From Xiphydria camelus (lineage: Eukaryota; Arthropoda; Insecta; Hymenoptera; Xiphydriidae), in assembly GCA_963678675.1 (NCBI GenBank), contig OY783192.1:20238439-20302438 (forward strand): a stretch of 64,000 bases of DNA, given 5' to 3'. Positions 51,493 through 63,260 of the stretch are shown piece by piece. Position numbers and translations under genes: made by a program. The notes below the pieces were generated by a model. The model saw nothing but the letters and a program-made list of their open reading frames with translations. It searched no databases and was not told where the DNA came from. Positions within the stretch are counted from its first letter, which is position 1. Each line of letters begins with the position of its first letter.

Positions 51493-54266
51493 TTAATTAG
51501 TTGACGAGACCGTAGTTAGTGATCTTTCCTGTTCAACGAGGTAGGCTTTTAAGTTCGTCTTGAAACAACTACGAGATGATGAAGCTTTTATCTGAGCCGG
51601 AAGAAAGTTCCAAATGGATGGTGCGGAGACTGCAAATGCGTATTTGTATGCATCAGTACGATACTTAGGAACAAGCAGTTGTTGGCTATGGAGGCCTCTC
51701 AGAGCCCGTGGCGTGCTACGAGAAATAAGTAACTCTGCAAGGAAAGATGGGCAGTTCTCGCGTAGAGCTGTGTTAGTCAGACAAGCCACTGCTTGTTTCC
51801 TGGCATCGCTGACAGTGAGCCATCCCAATTCACGCCTATAAGGGGTGATAGACGCGTCACGTGGGAGATTAAAAATGTTCCTGATACCTCTGTTTATCAG
51901 CCTCTGCAGCTTCAGGTCATTGACTGCCCCCGCACCAAGAAGGACAGCAGAACAGTAGTCAATATGCGGATGCACTAGTTCCGAAACTAGGCATTTGCGC
52001 AAGCTGCTGTCGGTGTACTCTCGCATCTGTTGGAGTTTGTAGATAACTCCATTCACCTTTGACGTGACGCTGGCGATATGCTGGTGGAACGTCAACTTCG
52101 AGTCCAGTGTAACTCCCAGGTTTTTAACAAATTTGACGAACGGAATTTTATTGGAGCAAAAGCCAAGTGTGGGACGATCCGAAAAATAGATTTGGTTTAC
52201 CAAGCGGTTATTGCCAAGAATGATTGCCTTAGTCTTATGGGGGTTTAGACGAAGTCGATATCTCTGGGCCCAGTCTTCAATACCTGCAATGTCATTGTTA
52301 AGGCCTTGGATATTATTGGGCAAGTTCGAAAGTGGACATGTAGTATAAATTTGGAGGTCGTCAGCGAATAAGAGCCGCTTGGCAAATCATATCGATGTCC
52401 CAATATCATTTATGAACAATGAGAAGAGTAAGGGCCCCAAAACGGAGCCTTGTGGGACTCCGGTGTTAGTGCTAATCCAGCTCGTGCAGGAGCCACCGTC
52501 GAGCTTGGCTGCCTGTTGCCTATTACAGAGGTACGAAGCGAACCATTTAATTGCCACCTCAGAGAATCCCATCTTTCGAAGTTTGCGAAGAAGAATGTCG
52601 TGTGGGACCAAGTCAAATACCTTCGAAAAGTCGAAGAGGACCAAGACAGTAACTTGACGACTTTCCATTCCTCGCCTAACATCATTGAGAAGTTTAGTCA
52701 GCGCAGTTGCTGTACTGTCACAAAGTCAAAAACCACATTGCCACGGGTCCATGACCGAGATGCGCTTAATGTACTGAGCGACCTGATCATAGATGAGGCG
52801 TTCCAGGATCTTACTGAAGATGGGTAACAGTGAGATCGGTCGATAGTCACTGGCTGATATAGGGGTGGCAATCTTATTAATTAGCACAATTACGGCTTTT
52901 TTCCAAGCTGTTGGGAACCAGCCGTCAACTATAGAGCGATTAAAAATTACAACTAGGAAGCCCATCACCGCAGTCAGGACAGGCACAAGCATCCGCAGGC
53001 TAAGGCTGTCAGCTCCAGTGGCATTCGATTTAGTCACATGCACTGCTTCTTCAATGCTAGTAGCTGAGATAGGGTCGAAAGAGAATTCCGGCCTTTCAGG
53101 AAGCAGCAGATTGTCGTCAGCCTCAGTAGGATCAGGTGGAAAATCATTTATTGATACCCGGGCGAGAGCCGCATTGAGTTCTTCAGTCCACATACTAGTA
53201 GGAGACAGTCCAGCAAGTGTAGCACGATAGTAGTCAACTCTGGCTTGAATCAGTTGTGCACGTAGATTATCGCGAGCTGACCTGTATTCTTGGAGTTCAT
53301 GCTATCGCCTGTTCCGTCGGTAGCGCCTATAGATGGTATGTAGTCTCCGTTGGGCTCTGCGAAGAGTAGACGTAACCCAAGGAGCATGCTTCAGTGAATT
53401 CACACTGATGGATGTAACGGGTGCAATGGAGACGAGTGCGGCAAAAAATTTTGGGTAGACATTTTCCAGAGCTGAGTCAATAGCGAGGTCTCGTTCAGCA
53501 AGTTCCGTCCAGTTGATTCCATTGAATAGGCTCTGAGCTTCGGTATCAGAAAGCTTGCCAAGGCGACTTGTATTGATAACCTTGAGTATAGGGCGGACAC
53601 CTTAGACCACAAGTTCAGCATAGATCAAATGATGACCAGCCCCTATCGGGGTCTCTGATTTGCCCCAAGAACAGACTTGATCAGATTCATCTACTATGAA
53701 GAGGTCGAACCAGGTTTCAGAGTTAGCAGATACGTGGGTGGCTCCATGATTGACTAGTTTAAGCGATAGATCACTCATAAGCGTCCTAATGTAGCCGGCA
53801 TCAGAGCCAGAGCCAAGTTGATCGGCATTAAAGTCGCCCAAGATTATTTTATGCTTATAATCATCCATGGCAGATGCGATTCTCAATGCGAGGTCGTCCG
53901 GGGTCGTGAAAGCAACGTGAGGAGGACGATAGATGATAGCTACAAAGATTGGCGGGACGCCTACTTTTTTAAGTTCGCACATGAGGTACTCCATCTGCCC
54001 AGGCCTATCAACCGTCTCTGATCTGCTGATGACTGTCACGGAAAACGATTCGTGCAGATAAAGGGCTACACCCCCACCATGCACATTCCTGTCGCTCTGC
54101 AAAACCGTGAATCCTGCCAGGTTGATAATAGAATCAGGTATTTGTGGAGAAAGCCACGTCTCAGTGACTCCTATGACTTGATACGGTAAACTTGTGTCAA
54201 GATGATTTTTGAGTTGGTCCATGTGTGAGCGGGGGGAGTTTGCGTTGAGGCAGCAGCCGCGGAAGA
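51493..54266 (-). pseudogene. LINE B ORF2: endonuclease-reverse transcriptase
   Basis: Starts directly after the mariner with IFRGCCLNANSPRSH (endonuclease Asn motif), then VIGVTETWLS, NVHGGGVALYLHESF, YRPPHVAFT, LGDFNADQ and GAGHHLIYAEL. RT: SDYRPISLLPIFSKILERLI, DPWQCGF, VLVLFDFSKVFDLVPHDILL, NTGVPQGSVLGPLLFSLFIN, the FADDLQIY active site (about 52360, reached after a frameshift near 52388), and the long C-terminal region to ERSLTTVSSTN. Frameshifts occur near 53600, 53200, 52720 and 52388, and no part of the RT core is missing. About 900 residues. Confidence 0.87.
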
Positions 54267-54268
54267 TA

Positions 54269-55175
54269 CGAGGGGGAATCAAATATAAACGGTAATTTTA
54301 CTATTTAGCTTAGCACGTAATTCCGATCTAGAGGATTCGATGCTCGAGTGTTGTTTGGTTTATGAGGAGGGGGGAAACCAGTGTGGGTAGCAGCTGCGCT
54401 CGGTTCTGTCCGCAGTACAGCCATGACTAAGCGCGAGGTACCTTCGTCTGTTGCACAACGCATCGTCATAAAGTTTTTAACCAATGAAGGCGTTAAACCA
54501 TCGGAAATTTTCACTCGTTTGAAGGCACAGTTTGGGGATGCTACACTGTCTCAGAATCGAGTGTATATGAGTGGCGAAGAAAGGATGAAGGCTGCCCAGT
54601 CAAAGCCAAAACCCGTCCCTTAGCCGGAGAAGTGCTTGCAACTGTTTTCTTTGACTCAAGGGGAGTTTTACTCATTGATTTTCTTCACGATCAACGAACA
54701 GTTCATGCGGCTTACTATTCTGAGTTGTGACAGTCGACAAAAATCGCGTATCGAAGCAAACGACGGGGTATGCCCATTCGAGACGTCATCATCCTTCATG
54801 ACCACGTCAGGCCGCACACCGCAGTTTTGACAAGGAATAAATTGGAGGAAATGCGCTGGGAAACCCTCGAGCACCCTCCTTATAGCCCTGACTTGTCACT
54901 CTGTGATTATTTTTTGTTTGCGCCCTTGAAAGAATCACTTTGAAGCAAAAGATTTGAAAGCAATGAAGAAGTAGAGGAGTATGTGCGCAATTGGCTGACA
55001 ATTCGCCCTCAAACTTTTTATGAAGAAGGAATATTCAAGCTTCTCCAAATCGGTGGCAAAAGTGTGTAGAGCACAGAGGTGACTACATTGAAAAATGTTA
55101 AATGTTTAGTTTGTGTATACCATTGATCAATAAATTTATTTTACAAAATTACCGTTTATATTTGATTCCCCCTCG
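54269..55175 (+). mobile_element. Deleted mariner element, 907 bp
   Basis: Ends CGAGGGGGAATCAAATATAA / its inverse, flanked by TA (54267-54268 and 55176-55177). The plus strand encodes a broken mariner transposase (about 54423-55070): MTKREVPSSVAQRIVIKFLT, NEGVKPSEIFTRLKAQFGDA, first Asp VFFDSRGVLLIDF, second Asp ILHDHVRPHTA and EHPPYSPDLSLCDYFLF. Counting from the Asp of HD to the Asp of CDY gives 34 residues (DD34D), as in true mariners. It has several frameshifts, and about 400 bases are missing compared with a 1.3 kb mariner. Confidence 0.88.
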
Positions 55176-55184
55176 TATTATTAG

Positions 55185-56270
55185 TTATACGATCGCATTG
55201 AGAATTTTGCGCGGGGTGAGCAGGTCGAGAACGTTATTGAGACTAGCCGGCATAGAGCTGCGCAATCCTGGGTATATTATTATAGCACTAGAGTTGACGA
55301 TTTGTACCAGCCCACCGTCAAAAGCTTTGGCGAAGACAGTTGAATTTCTACACCACATGTACTTGAAGCCCGCAGCTTTCAGGCCGACTTTGGCTTCGTT
55401 TAATAGCTTGAACACATTTGATGGTAGTAATTCATTTACATTGATGAATGAATTACCAGGTTGATTGATGGCTGGATCGTCGTTGGTTAACATACTTTTG
55501 TCAAGCTGCTCATACCTGAGTGGACCAAAAGTGCGCTTGGCCCTCAGAAAGCGATTTGTAATGGAATAATCATTAAGTGCCACAGCGAAGGATGTCTTTA
55601 GAGACTGCTGGGATAGTACTGCGTCACTTTTCATGAGCAATCTTGCGCTTAGTAAACTCTCAGGATAAGTATCAACTTTTAGTGCCTTCGCAATGGCCAG
55701 GGTTAACTGAAGTAGAATTCCCTCGCTAACTTGTCCAAAGAACAGGCCAGATATCGACAAACCATTTCCGGTCGGTTAATTCGATAGTCGCCTCTGCATG
55801 CACAGAGCATTCGCATTCGCTGCCGCTTGAAGTCCAGCGAGACTGTTAGCACTAGCCGTACTTGAGCCATCCACAGCCGACAGTTCATTCATGCGAGTCT
55901 CAAGCTCATGAAATGATTTTTTGATGTTCATATTTTCGAGTGCTAGCTGGTCAGTTTTATTGACAAGCAAGCCATTAGTAGCCGAAAGCTGAGCCGTGGT
56001 ATTTTTTAGAGCCGCTACGTTAGGGCTAACAGTATCCACTGCAGCCCGAATTAGTGGCAACTCAGTCAGGGTACCGGAGATCGTTCTGAGTTCGACCATG
56101 AGTGACTCCAACGTGACTGACTCTGTGGTGGCTGTCTCTGGTACGGGTTTGGTGTGCCGGGTGACTCTCTTAGTAGGTGTGACTGCACCAGAGTTATCAT
56201 CATCGGTCTTGTCCCGTTTCCTGCTAGTGCTGGATGCGTGAGACGAGCCATCGACGAGTACTCAATTTTA
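55185..56270 (-). pseudogene. LINE B ORF1, one nonsense codon
   Basis: One frame from about 56270: DGSSHASSTSRKRDKTDDDN, a coiled coil (TAQLSATNGLLVNKTDQLAL, SFHELETRMNELS), AAANANALCMQR, a TAA at 55776-55778, then GNGLSISGLFFGQ, SFAVALNDYSITNRFLRAKR, LYGPL-type strand, INVNELLPSNVFKLLNEAKV and LKAAGFKYMWCRNSTVFAKA. Same domain order as A2 and C ORF1. The original ATG seems to be lost. Confidence 0.78.
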
Positions 56271-56706
56271 CTTGAGTTAATACTGGTATTACCCCTGGAG
56301 CGGTCGCCTTGAACAGTTTACGTACTATCACCAGTAGGTGGCGCCAGATGCGAGATAAGAGGGCAGGCCCCAGACCAATCACAGCTGATCGAGGTTGAGT
56401 GCGCAGCCACCAGGCGGTTGTACTCCCGAGTGCTCACTTAGTCAAACCGGGAGCGATGGCAGCACAGCCCATGTGCAGCAGACCAAAAGGCGACACTTTG
56501 ACTAACCTCAATGTCGAGGATCCAGTTGTTAGAAAGCCAATTAATTATCCGGACAGGCTCGCACCGAGAAACCGACCAGACCGAAGGCAAGCCCGTAAAA
56601 AAGCACACGCAGCGCCCGCAAGCGAAGAATACCCCAGAAACGATACATAGGCAAAAAATCGCAAAAGGAACAGAGCGACAGCAAAAGCAACAGAATGCAC
56701 TGAGAA

Positions 56707-56823
<117 letters not shown>

Positions 56824-57081
56824 TGAAGTTTATTGTTCAGAGAGTTGAAAAAAAATGTGTGTCCTGATCAGGCAGAACACGGTGAATAAAGCATAATACG
56901 TATATAAAAGTAAATAAATCTACAAAATAAGCAAACTAAAGCTAGACAAATTTCATGGAATTATTAGCGTATATTGATGAGATTAAACCGGAGATAGTAG
57001 AATAGATTAAGAGATTGAAAGATATTGAAGCTCTCACTCACAACAGCCGAACAGTCTGAAAATATTGTAGTGAGTCAGAGG

Positions 57082-59900
57082 TCAACTGGCAAAGTCGGTA
57101 GAGAACAGCCACTGCTTTAGACGATACTTGAAGTCGGCTGACGTCGAGATCTGCAGGATTTCCAAAGAGATAGAATTCCAAGTATAAGGAGCTGATATTG
57201 CAAAAGATGATTTATAAGTATCAGTCCGGTACTTAGAGATCACCAATGTTAAATCATGCCCCGACCGGCTGGTATGTCGAGTAGCACTGATCAGAAGAAG
57301 TTCGGCGAGAAAGGCAGGCTGTCCAGTGTAAAAAGCAGAGTGGGTTAGCATAGCAAGATTAAGTTTTCTCCGACATTCGACGGTCAGCCAGCCAAGCTCA
57401 CGCCGAAAAGAACTGATGGACGCATCTCGTGGGAGTCCGTAGATATAGCGAATTCCCTTGTTTACGAAGCGCTGGAGCCTGAGGTTGAGAGAGACGCCAA
57501 TGCCAGTGAGTGCAGCCGAGCAGTAGTCAGTATGAGGCAAAACCATGGTGCTGACAAGGGTCTTACGGAGGCTAGCATCTGTGTAGGGTCTTAACTGCTG
57601 TAGCTGATAGAATATTCCATTGACTTTGGACGAGATATTGTGAATATGGTCACTGAGCGTCATTTTAGAGTCGAGAACAATGCCAAGATTCCTGACTGAG
57701 TTGAGAAATGGAACGTTGACACCGCCGAGCCCGAGCAAAGGTAGGCGAGCAATGTTGACCGAGTTTATAATCCGCTTGTTACCCAGGATGATTGCCTTCG
57801 TTTTCCCGAGATTTAAGTTGAGCGAGTTGTCACGTGACCAGTTGACGATCCCGGCAATGTCATCGTTGAGGTGATTTAAGCAGTTGTTGAGTTCAGAGAG
57901 AGGACAACTCATGTAAATTTGAAGGTCGTCAGCGTACAGAAGTCTCTTGGTGTTTTTCATGACCTTGCCAATGTCGTTGATAAATAAAGAGAAAAGCAAC
58001 GGGCCAAGGACTGAACCCTGGGGTACTTCAGAGTTAGTATACTCCCACGTAGTGAGAGAGCCATCTGGTTTTTTGATAGCTTGCTTTCTGCCATGGAGAT
58101 ACGATTTTATCCAGCATATAGTACTTTCAGAGAAGCCCAGGCAACGTAGATTAAGCAGTAAACGACTGTGTAGAACTGTGTCAAAGGTCTTCGAGAAATC
58201 GAATAGAACCAGTACGGTGACTTGCCTTTGATCCATGTTATGTCGGATGTCGTTGACACGTTTGACTATGGCAGACTGAGTGCTGTAGCCAGGTCGAAAG
58301 CCGCACTGGTAGGGATCGAGGATGTGATGCTGGTTTATGTACGCTGTTAGTTGGTTAAAGATCAGCCTTTCGAATATTTTATTCAGGGTAGTCAGCAGAG
58401 ATATCGGGCGATAGTCATTTGGCGTGACTGGTGATGGAACTTTGTTGACTGGAACTACGATGGCTCTCTTCCAGGCAATGGGAAAGCAACACTCAAGTAT
58501 GGATTTGTTAAACAAGGCCAAGCAGAAAGCAGTGACAATAGGTAGAAGACCTCTGATAATACGTAGGGTGATTCCATCAATACCCTGGGCGTTAGAGCGA
58601 GAGTTTTTAACTGCCTTGATGATCTCAGTAGCGTTGACCTCAGTAAGTACGAGTTCAGAGCGATTTGGCAGGTCAGCGGATAGGACAGGCGAAGCACTGG
58701 CTGACACTGGTGGATCGGATGTTACGTTGCTGGTAGATATGGAGGCGAAATGTTGATTCAGCGATTCAGCTGAGACAGCCAGTGGCGGTGAGCTACGTGG
58801 TTTTATAAGTCCGAGCTTACGCAGTTCATGCCAGGTGTCTATCTGTGACAGACCCTGGAGTCGAGACTTGAAATATTCAATTCTAGCATGAGCGAGATCG
58901 ATGACCCACTGCTTCCTCTTTAGCCTGTATTCGAGCAGATATCTTTTACGCCGGTTGTGCGCCTCCAGCGTCGGTAAACAGAACGAATAGACTTCTCAGC
59001 CTTTATCAGGTCACCCGTCAGCCATAGGGCGCGCTTGGTAGAGTTAACTTTAACGCTAGTAATCGGAGCAGCAAGGTCAATCTCAGCAAGAAAGAGTTGG
59101 TAGAATTGCTCCAGGGCATCATCCGTAGAGTCAGCTTGATCAACCAATTGTTGCCAGTCAATGGCGTTGAGATTTGGTTCACAGCCTGGAGGTTTCCAAG
59201 TTTTCTTGTGGTGATGGTTTTAGCTTCAGGACGGACTCTTTGAATCTCAACTTCAACGAAAATCAGATGGTGGCCAGCCCCCAACGGCGTATCCGATTTC
59301 CCAGAGCACAGTAGGATGTCCGATTCGTCAATAAAGTAAAGATCAAGCTAGGTAGAGTCCGTTTCTGTGACATGAGTAAACCCATGGTTGACGAGACTGA
59401 GCGAGTGATCTCTGAGCAGCGATCTAATGTACTGGGCGTCGAAGCTATCGGAGAACTGGTCAGCGTTAAAGTCCCCCAAGATAATCTTGTAACTAAAGCT
59501 ATTCACTGCGTCAGCCAGTTCCAGACCGAGATCCTGGGGTGACGTGAAAGGGGCGTGAGGGGGCCGATACACTACAGCTACGAAGACGGATTCAGTCTGA
59601 GGCAGTTTTATTTCGCAAGTGAGATATTCAGGCACGCCAGGTTTGCCTAGCCAAGGAGAGTTGGACCTAGAGATGACTTTGTAAGAAAGCGCCTCTTGAA
59701 CGTATAAACTGACACCGCCTCCGTTAACATTTCTGTCATGGCGAATAAGGTTAAAGCCAGAAAGGTTGATGACTGACGATGCAATGGTGTCAGAGAGCCA
59801 TGTTTCGGTGACGGCGATGACCTGGTATTGCGGGTTGGTGGCCAAATGGAATTTGAGCACGTCGAGATGAGAGCGGAGAGAGTTTACGTTGAGGCAGCAA
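57082..59900 (-). pseudogene. LINE C ORF2: endonuclease-reverse transcriptase
   Basis: Endonuclease (59860-59348): VIAVTETWLSDTI, DRNVNGGGVSLYVQEAL, VAVVYRPPHAPFTSP, LGDFNADQFS. A TAG near 59346-59350 stands for Trp (TDST-stop-LDLYF), and a frameshift lies near 59180. The RT part is open for 541 codons (58707-57082): NDYRPISLLTTLNKIFERLI, DPYQCGFRPGYSTQSAIVK, VLVLFDFSKTFDTV, EVPQGSVLGPLLFSLFINDI, active site RLLYADDLQIYMSCPL, thumb HTDYCSAALTGIGV and C-terminal YRTDTYKSSFAISAPYTWNS. Endonuclease motifs and the YADD box look functional. Only two or three lesions separate it from an intact gene. Confidence 0.9.
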
Positions 59901-59977
59901 GCTCTGATTTTGTTGCTAAGTCTGTTGCTGGGTTTCCGGGTAAGTGAATGCTGTGTTTCCTGACCAGGGCGCGTAAG

Positions 59978-61054
59978 TCAGCTGGAGCGAATTTCGTAAA
60001 GGCTGATCAGCTTAGTAATGTCATCTGCAAACGAGATTGTGTGGATAAGACCACCATCAGTCCTCTTTGCCATAACTATACCAGATGAGCACCAGACGTA
60101 CTTAAATGGAGCATTTTTTATTCGCGTTTTGGCGTCCACAAGTAGGCGATAGACGTATCCTGGCAACATTCCGTTGAAATTTATGGTGGATTCACCGGAT
60201 AAATTTGGAGCATTGGGGTTTCCATTTCTTGACAGATGCTCAATGAGTTTAGAATATTTCATAACTCCGAATTTCCTCTTGGCAGCAAGGACTCTTTTGA
60301 CGACACCACTGTTCTTACAGACAACTGCAAGAGGAATATTCATTGGACCTGTAGCTGGATTACAAGCCGGTCCTGCTGCAGCAGGTTGGAGTTTGCAGAG
60401 AAGTCGCGAGTTGGTAAAGTCATCAGCGGCAAATTCCAGGTTGAGAAGGCTAATGCTGCACTTAAAAAGCTGGAAAGCAGAGCCAGCAGTGAGGCCAGTG
60501 GAAGGGAGTCCAGATACAACTAGTTGGTTGGAAGCAGATTGCCTCCCCAAAGCTCTGCTTGTGTTCAGAGTAGTAGCATTTGCAGCTGCTGTGATTAGAT
60601 CCAAGGGAGGATGAGCATTCGATGGCCCAGCTGAGAGGACGTTGGAAGCAGTTAGCGCTTCAAATTTGGCTTCGAGTAGACTCAATGCCTGTCTAAGCTC
60701 AGCATTTTCCTTGGCGAGTCCAGAGGTCGTTGTTTTGAGAGTGCTGACTTCCCCACAGACCGTTGCCAGTGGCCCTTCGGTGGAAGGAAGACTAGTATTG
60801 AGCCTATGTTCAATTCTGTTTATGCCCTCGAACAACTTGGAGAGCGTAATTTTGCCGGGTTTGAGTTTTGCAGCTGGTTTGCCCTCAGCCTCACTGGTGG
60901 CAGCTCTTTTGGAACGAGTGGATACACCCGAGTTCGCCGACCCCACCGATGCCTCAGTCACTATGAGAGGAATCTTGCGACCTAGCTGGTAGCATTTTGC
61001 ATGTTGCTGTTGTTGCACTAGTGGTTGAGGAGTGGGTCGAGAGTCGCCGTCCAT
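59978..61054 (-). CDS. LINE C ORF1, intact (358 aa)
   Basis: Complete from ATG at 61054 to the stop at 59978. Pro/Gln-rich start (MDGDSRPTPQPLVQQQQHAK), basic stretch (STRSKRAATSEAEGKPAAKL), coiled coil (STLKTTTSGLAKENAELRQA, LSLLEAKFEAL), AAANATTLNTS, an RRM/FP25K-like domain (LVVSGLPSTGLTAGSAFQLF, PLAVVCKNSGVVKRVLAAKR) and the C-terminal part (FKYVWCSSGIVMAKRTDGGL). No zinc knuckles. It should act as the RNA-binding partner of ORF2. Confidence 0.85.
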   Translation of the reverse strand: MDGDSRPTPQPLVQQQQHAKCYQLGRKIPLIVTEASVGSANSGVSTRSKRAATSEAEGKPAAKLKPGKITLSKLFEGINRIEHRLNTSLPSTEGPLATVCGEVSTLKTTTSGLAKENAELRQALSLLEAKFEALTASNVLSAGPSNAHPPLDLITAAANATTLNTSRALGRQSASNQLVVSGLPSTGLTAGSAFQLFKCSISLLNLEFAADDFTNSRLLCKLQPAAAGPACNPATGPMNIPLAVVCKNSGVVKRVLAAKRKFGVMKYSKLIEHLSRNGNPNAPNLSGESTINFNGMLPGYVYRLLVDAKTRIKNAPFKYVWCSSGIVMAKRTDGGLIHTISFADDITKLISLYEIRSS

Positions 61055-61385
61055 AATGAAATTTTAGAGATACCGACCAGCACGTGAAGTAGATAACAAG
61101 TGCGCGTAATCTTCCGCTAGATGGTGCTGACCAGCGATGAAATTGACGAAAACTTCGGTATCGACCAGCACAGAGTAATAGGCAGTGAGAAGGACAGAAA
61201 AGCCAGGGGCCTAACCTCAAAATTTTGCAGTTGAAACTACAAACGTCAGTCAATGATCCCCTCCAGACCAATCTCCGGACCAAAACGATTAGGAAGATGT
61301 TTGCAACAAAGAGTATGCAATGAAAGCTGAAACAGCAACGCCCGTAGGCGTGGAAGTTCAAGTAGGCGTGAATAACAAGTGTGTA

Positions 61386-61408
61386 ATCAGAGAGAGAGAG
61401 AGAGGGGG

Positions 61409-61442
<34 letters not shown>
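61386..61442. repeat. (GA)n microsatellite between LINE C and LINE D
   Basis: Interrupted GA repeat (with a GGGGGGAGGGA patch), then GATT repeats at 61443-61466 that are the tail of LINE D. Confidence 0.95.
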
Positions 61443-61447
<5 letters not shown>

Positions 61448-62056
61448 ATTGATTGATTGATTGATTGATAAGTGTAATTTATTGTTCAATATTGAACAAA
61501 GTGTGGCAGCTTAGCTGCCCTACAAGCATAAATTATTAGAGTAGAATAGTATTTTAATATCAAGTAAATCATATGAATTGTATAGCGTGTAAAATTTAAA
61601 GATTAACATAAGTTAGCTAACAGTGTATACGCTCTAACGTAAAGGGTATCAAGCGCATTAAGAGTAGCAGAATCAGCTATAATTATTCAGCATTGCAGCA
61701 TTACAAAAAAAAAGGAGACTTGGACAGGAAAATAATTCAAGAAGGATAACGATAGAGTGCAAGCGTGGCTTAACGGGTTATGGAAGGAGTTTCGATACTG
61801 ACCTGCCACTATTTAGTTTAATTACTAGATTTAGCCAAGTAGTTTCATGGTTGGGATAATAAATAGTTGAGTAGAGAGACAAGTCAAGATGTAATACTGA
61901 GTACGGAGGTCTCCTCCTCCAGCAGGTGGGACTTGAGGTGATGCTTAAAACTAGATTTTGATGGCGAAGACTTGACTGTCTCAGGGAGGTCGTTCCAAAA
62001 AGACGGAGCCGAAACAGCGAACGAGTATTTGTAAGTGTCTGTCCTGTAGCTTGGGA
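61443..62056 (-). pseudogene. LINE D: 5'-truncated element, end of ORF2 and 3' UTR
   Basis: On the minus strand the ORF2 C-terminus reads VVPSYRTDTYKYSFAVSAPS, FWNDLPETVKSSPSKSSFKH and HLLEEE to a stop at 61884. Then come about 420 bases of 3' UTR and a (TCAA)n tail next to (TC)n. It is cut on its 5' side near 62056. Confidence 0.8.
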
Positions 62057-63260
62057 CTACCCTTTTCTCCGCTCCTTTTCTCATTGATTTCCGTACTCTT
62101 TGCAACATTTACGGAGTATTTCTTACGATTTTTTCTCGATAACGGTGGCAGATACGAAAAAACTACAAGAGACCAAAAAGTTTGTAAACAAAACAGAAAA
62201 TTTATTTTGTATTTTAGAATCTACCAGAGGCGCACCGCAAAAAAATTCAGGGGGAGAAAATGGGGCACGATCCCTGAAAAAATAACTCTCTGTAGATTCT
62301 CACAACCATTTGACATGTCCAATGATATCAGCCCTACAGCATAACCTACATTCCAAATATGAGCTAAATATCTTAAAAACTGCATGAGCTATAAAAAAAA
62401 ACTAAAAAAATTTGAAATTTCAACATCCTGTTAATCAGTAACGAAGCTTTTACAGGCCTACGTTTATATGAACTTTTAGTCATGAACAAAAAATTACCTC
62501 CTTCCGTTTTCACATGATATTTAGGGACACCCTGTATACCTATATTTCGATTCGATGTTAGTGTCCTTATTAGGAATTTTTTCTCATTTGAATATCGACG
62601 GAGTACATTCAGTGTTTATCAAATTAGTGGAATATTGTCCAATACAATTAAAAAATTACGAACGGACCACCTGTTAGCATCTACTATGCTACCTTAAATT
62701 ACATTGAAACTCTTCTAAGAAATATATCAGCGCATACGACATTCGAATGACGATTCCTCTTTGAAGGAATATGGGTACGATCTTTGCTTATGAGAATACG
62801 TGATATGCCTCTGCCTCTCTTGCATATGCTATCACTATTTGAAGGGTACAGGAAGAAAACAGGGAATATCCACCTTTTGTCGAAAATTGGGTTTTCATCG
62901 CCATCTATAGTATTTTATGTGTACTTTTTGGTAGTAAGACTGTTGCAGGAATTAAACGATAGATGTCCTCAGAAAATGCAAATAAAATATTGGTATACAG
63001 GCATAAAACAAGAGATGTCCAAGCGTCACCGGAATAAAAGTGGGAATGTCCACTCAGCAGTGTGACGTCTGCAGGGATCTGTTGAATAGATAGGTACACG
63101 CTGTTTTAGAAGGTGCTTTATTATTTTGACATTGCGGTCATTTGTGCCGTCTACCGATAAGTATTTACTACTCGTGTTAATTTTTTGAATTGATGTTGTC
63201 GGTGTCACGTGTCGGCTGTGTTTGTTTATAACGTGTAGTTCATAGTGGTCTTTAATAAAC
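62057..63260. other. No recognisable gene
   Basis: AT-rich. Contains TTAGGGACACCCTGTATACC (about 62519), a transposon-end-like motif, and short frames only. Confidence 0.5.

Larger units (their letters stand above)
51220..56700 (-). mobile_element. LINE B: CR1/jockey-like element, nearly full length
   Basis: On the minus strand: 5' UTR (56280-56700), ORF1, ORF2 and 3' UTR (51220-51492), ending in A/T-rich bases next to (TC)n. It contains a 907 bp mariner between ORF1 and ORF2. It lies head-to-tail with A2 and C. Confidence 0.85.

Noticed and set aside
55102..55464. 120-codon plus-strand ORF at the mariner's right end
   Set aside because: It spans the mariner terminus and the antisense of LINE B ORF1.
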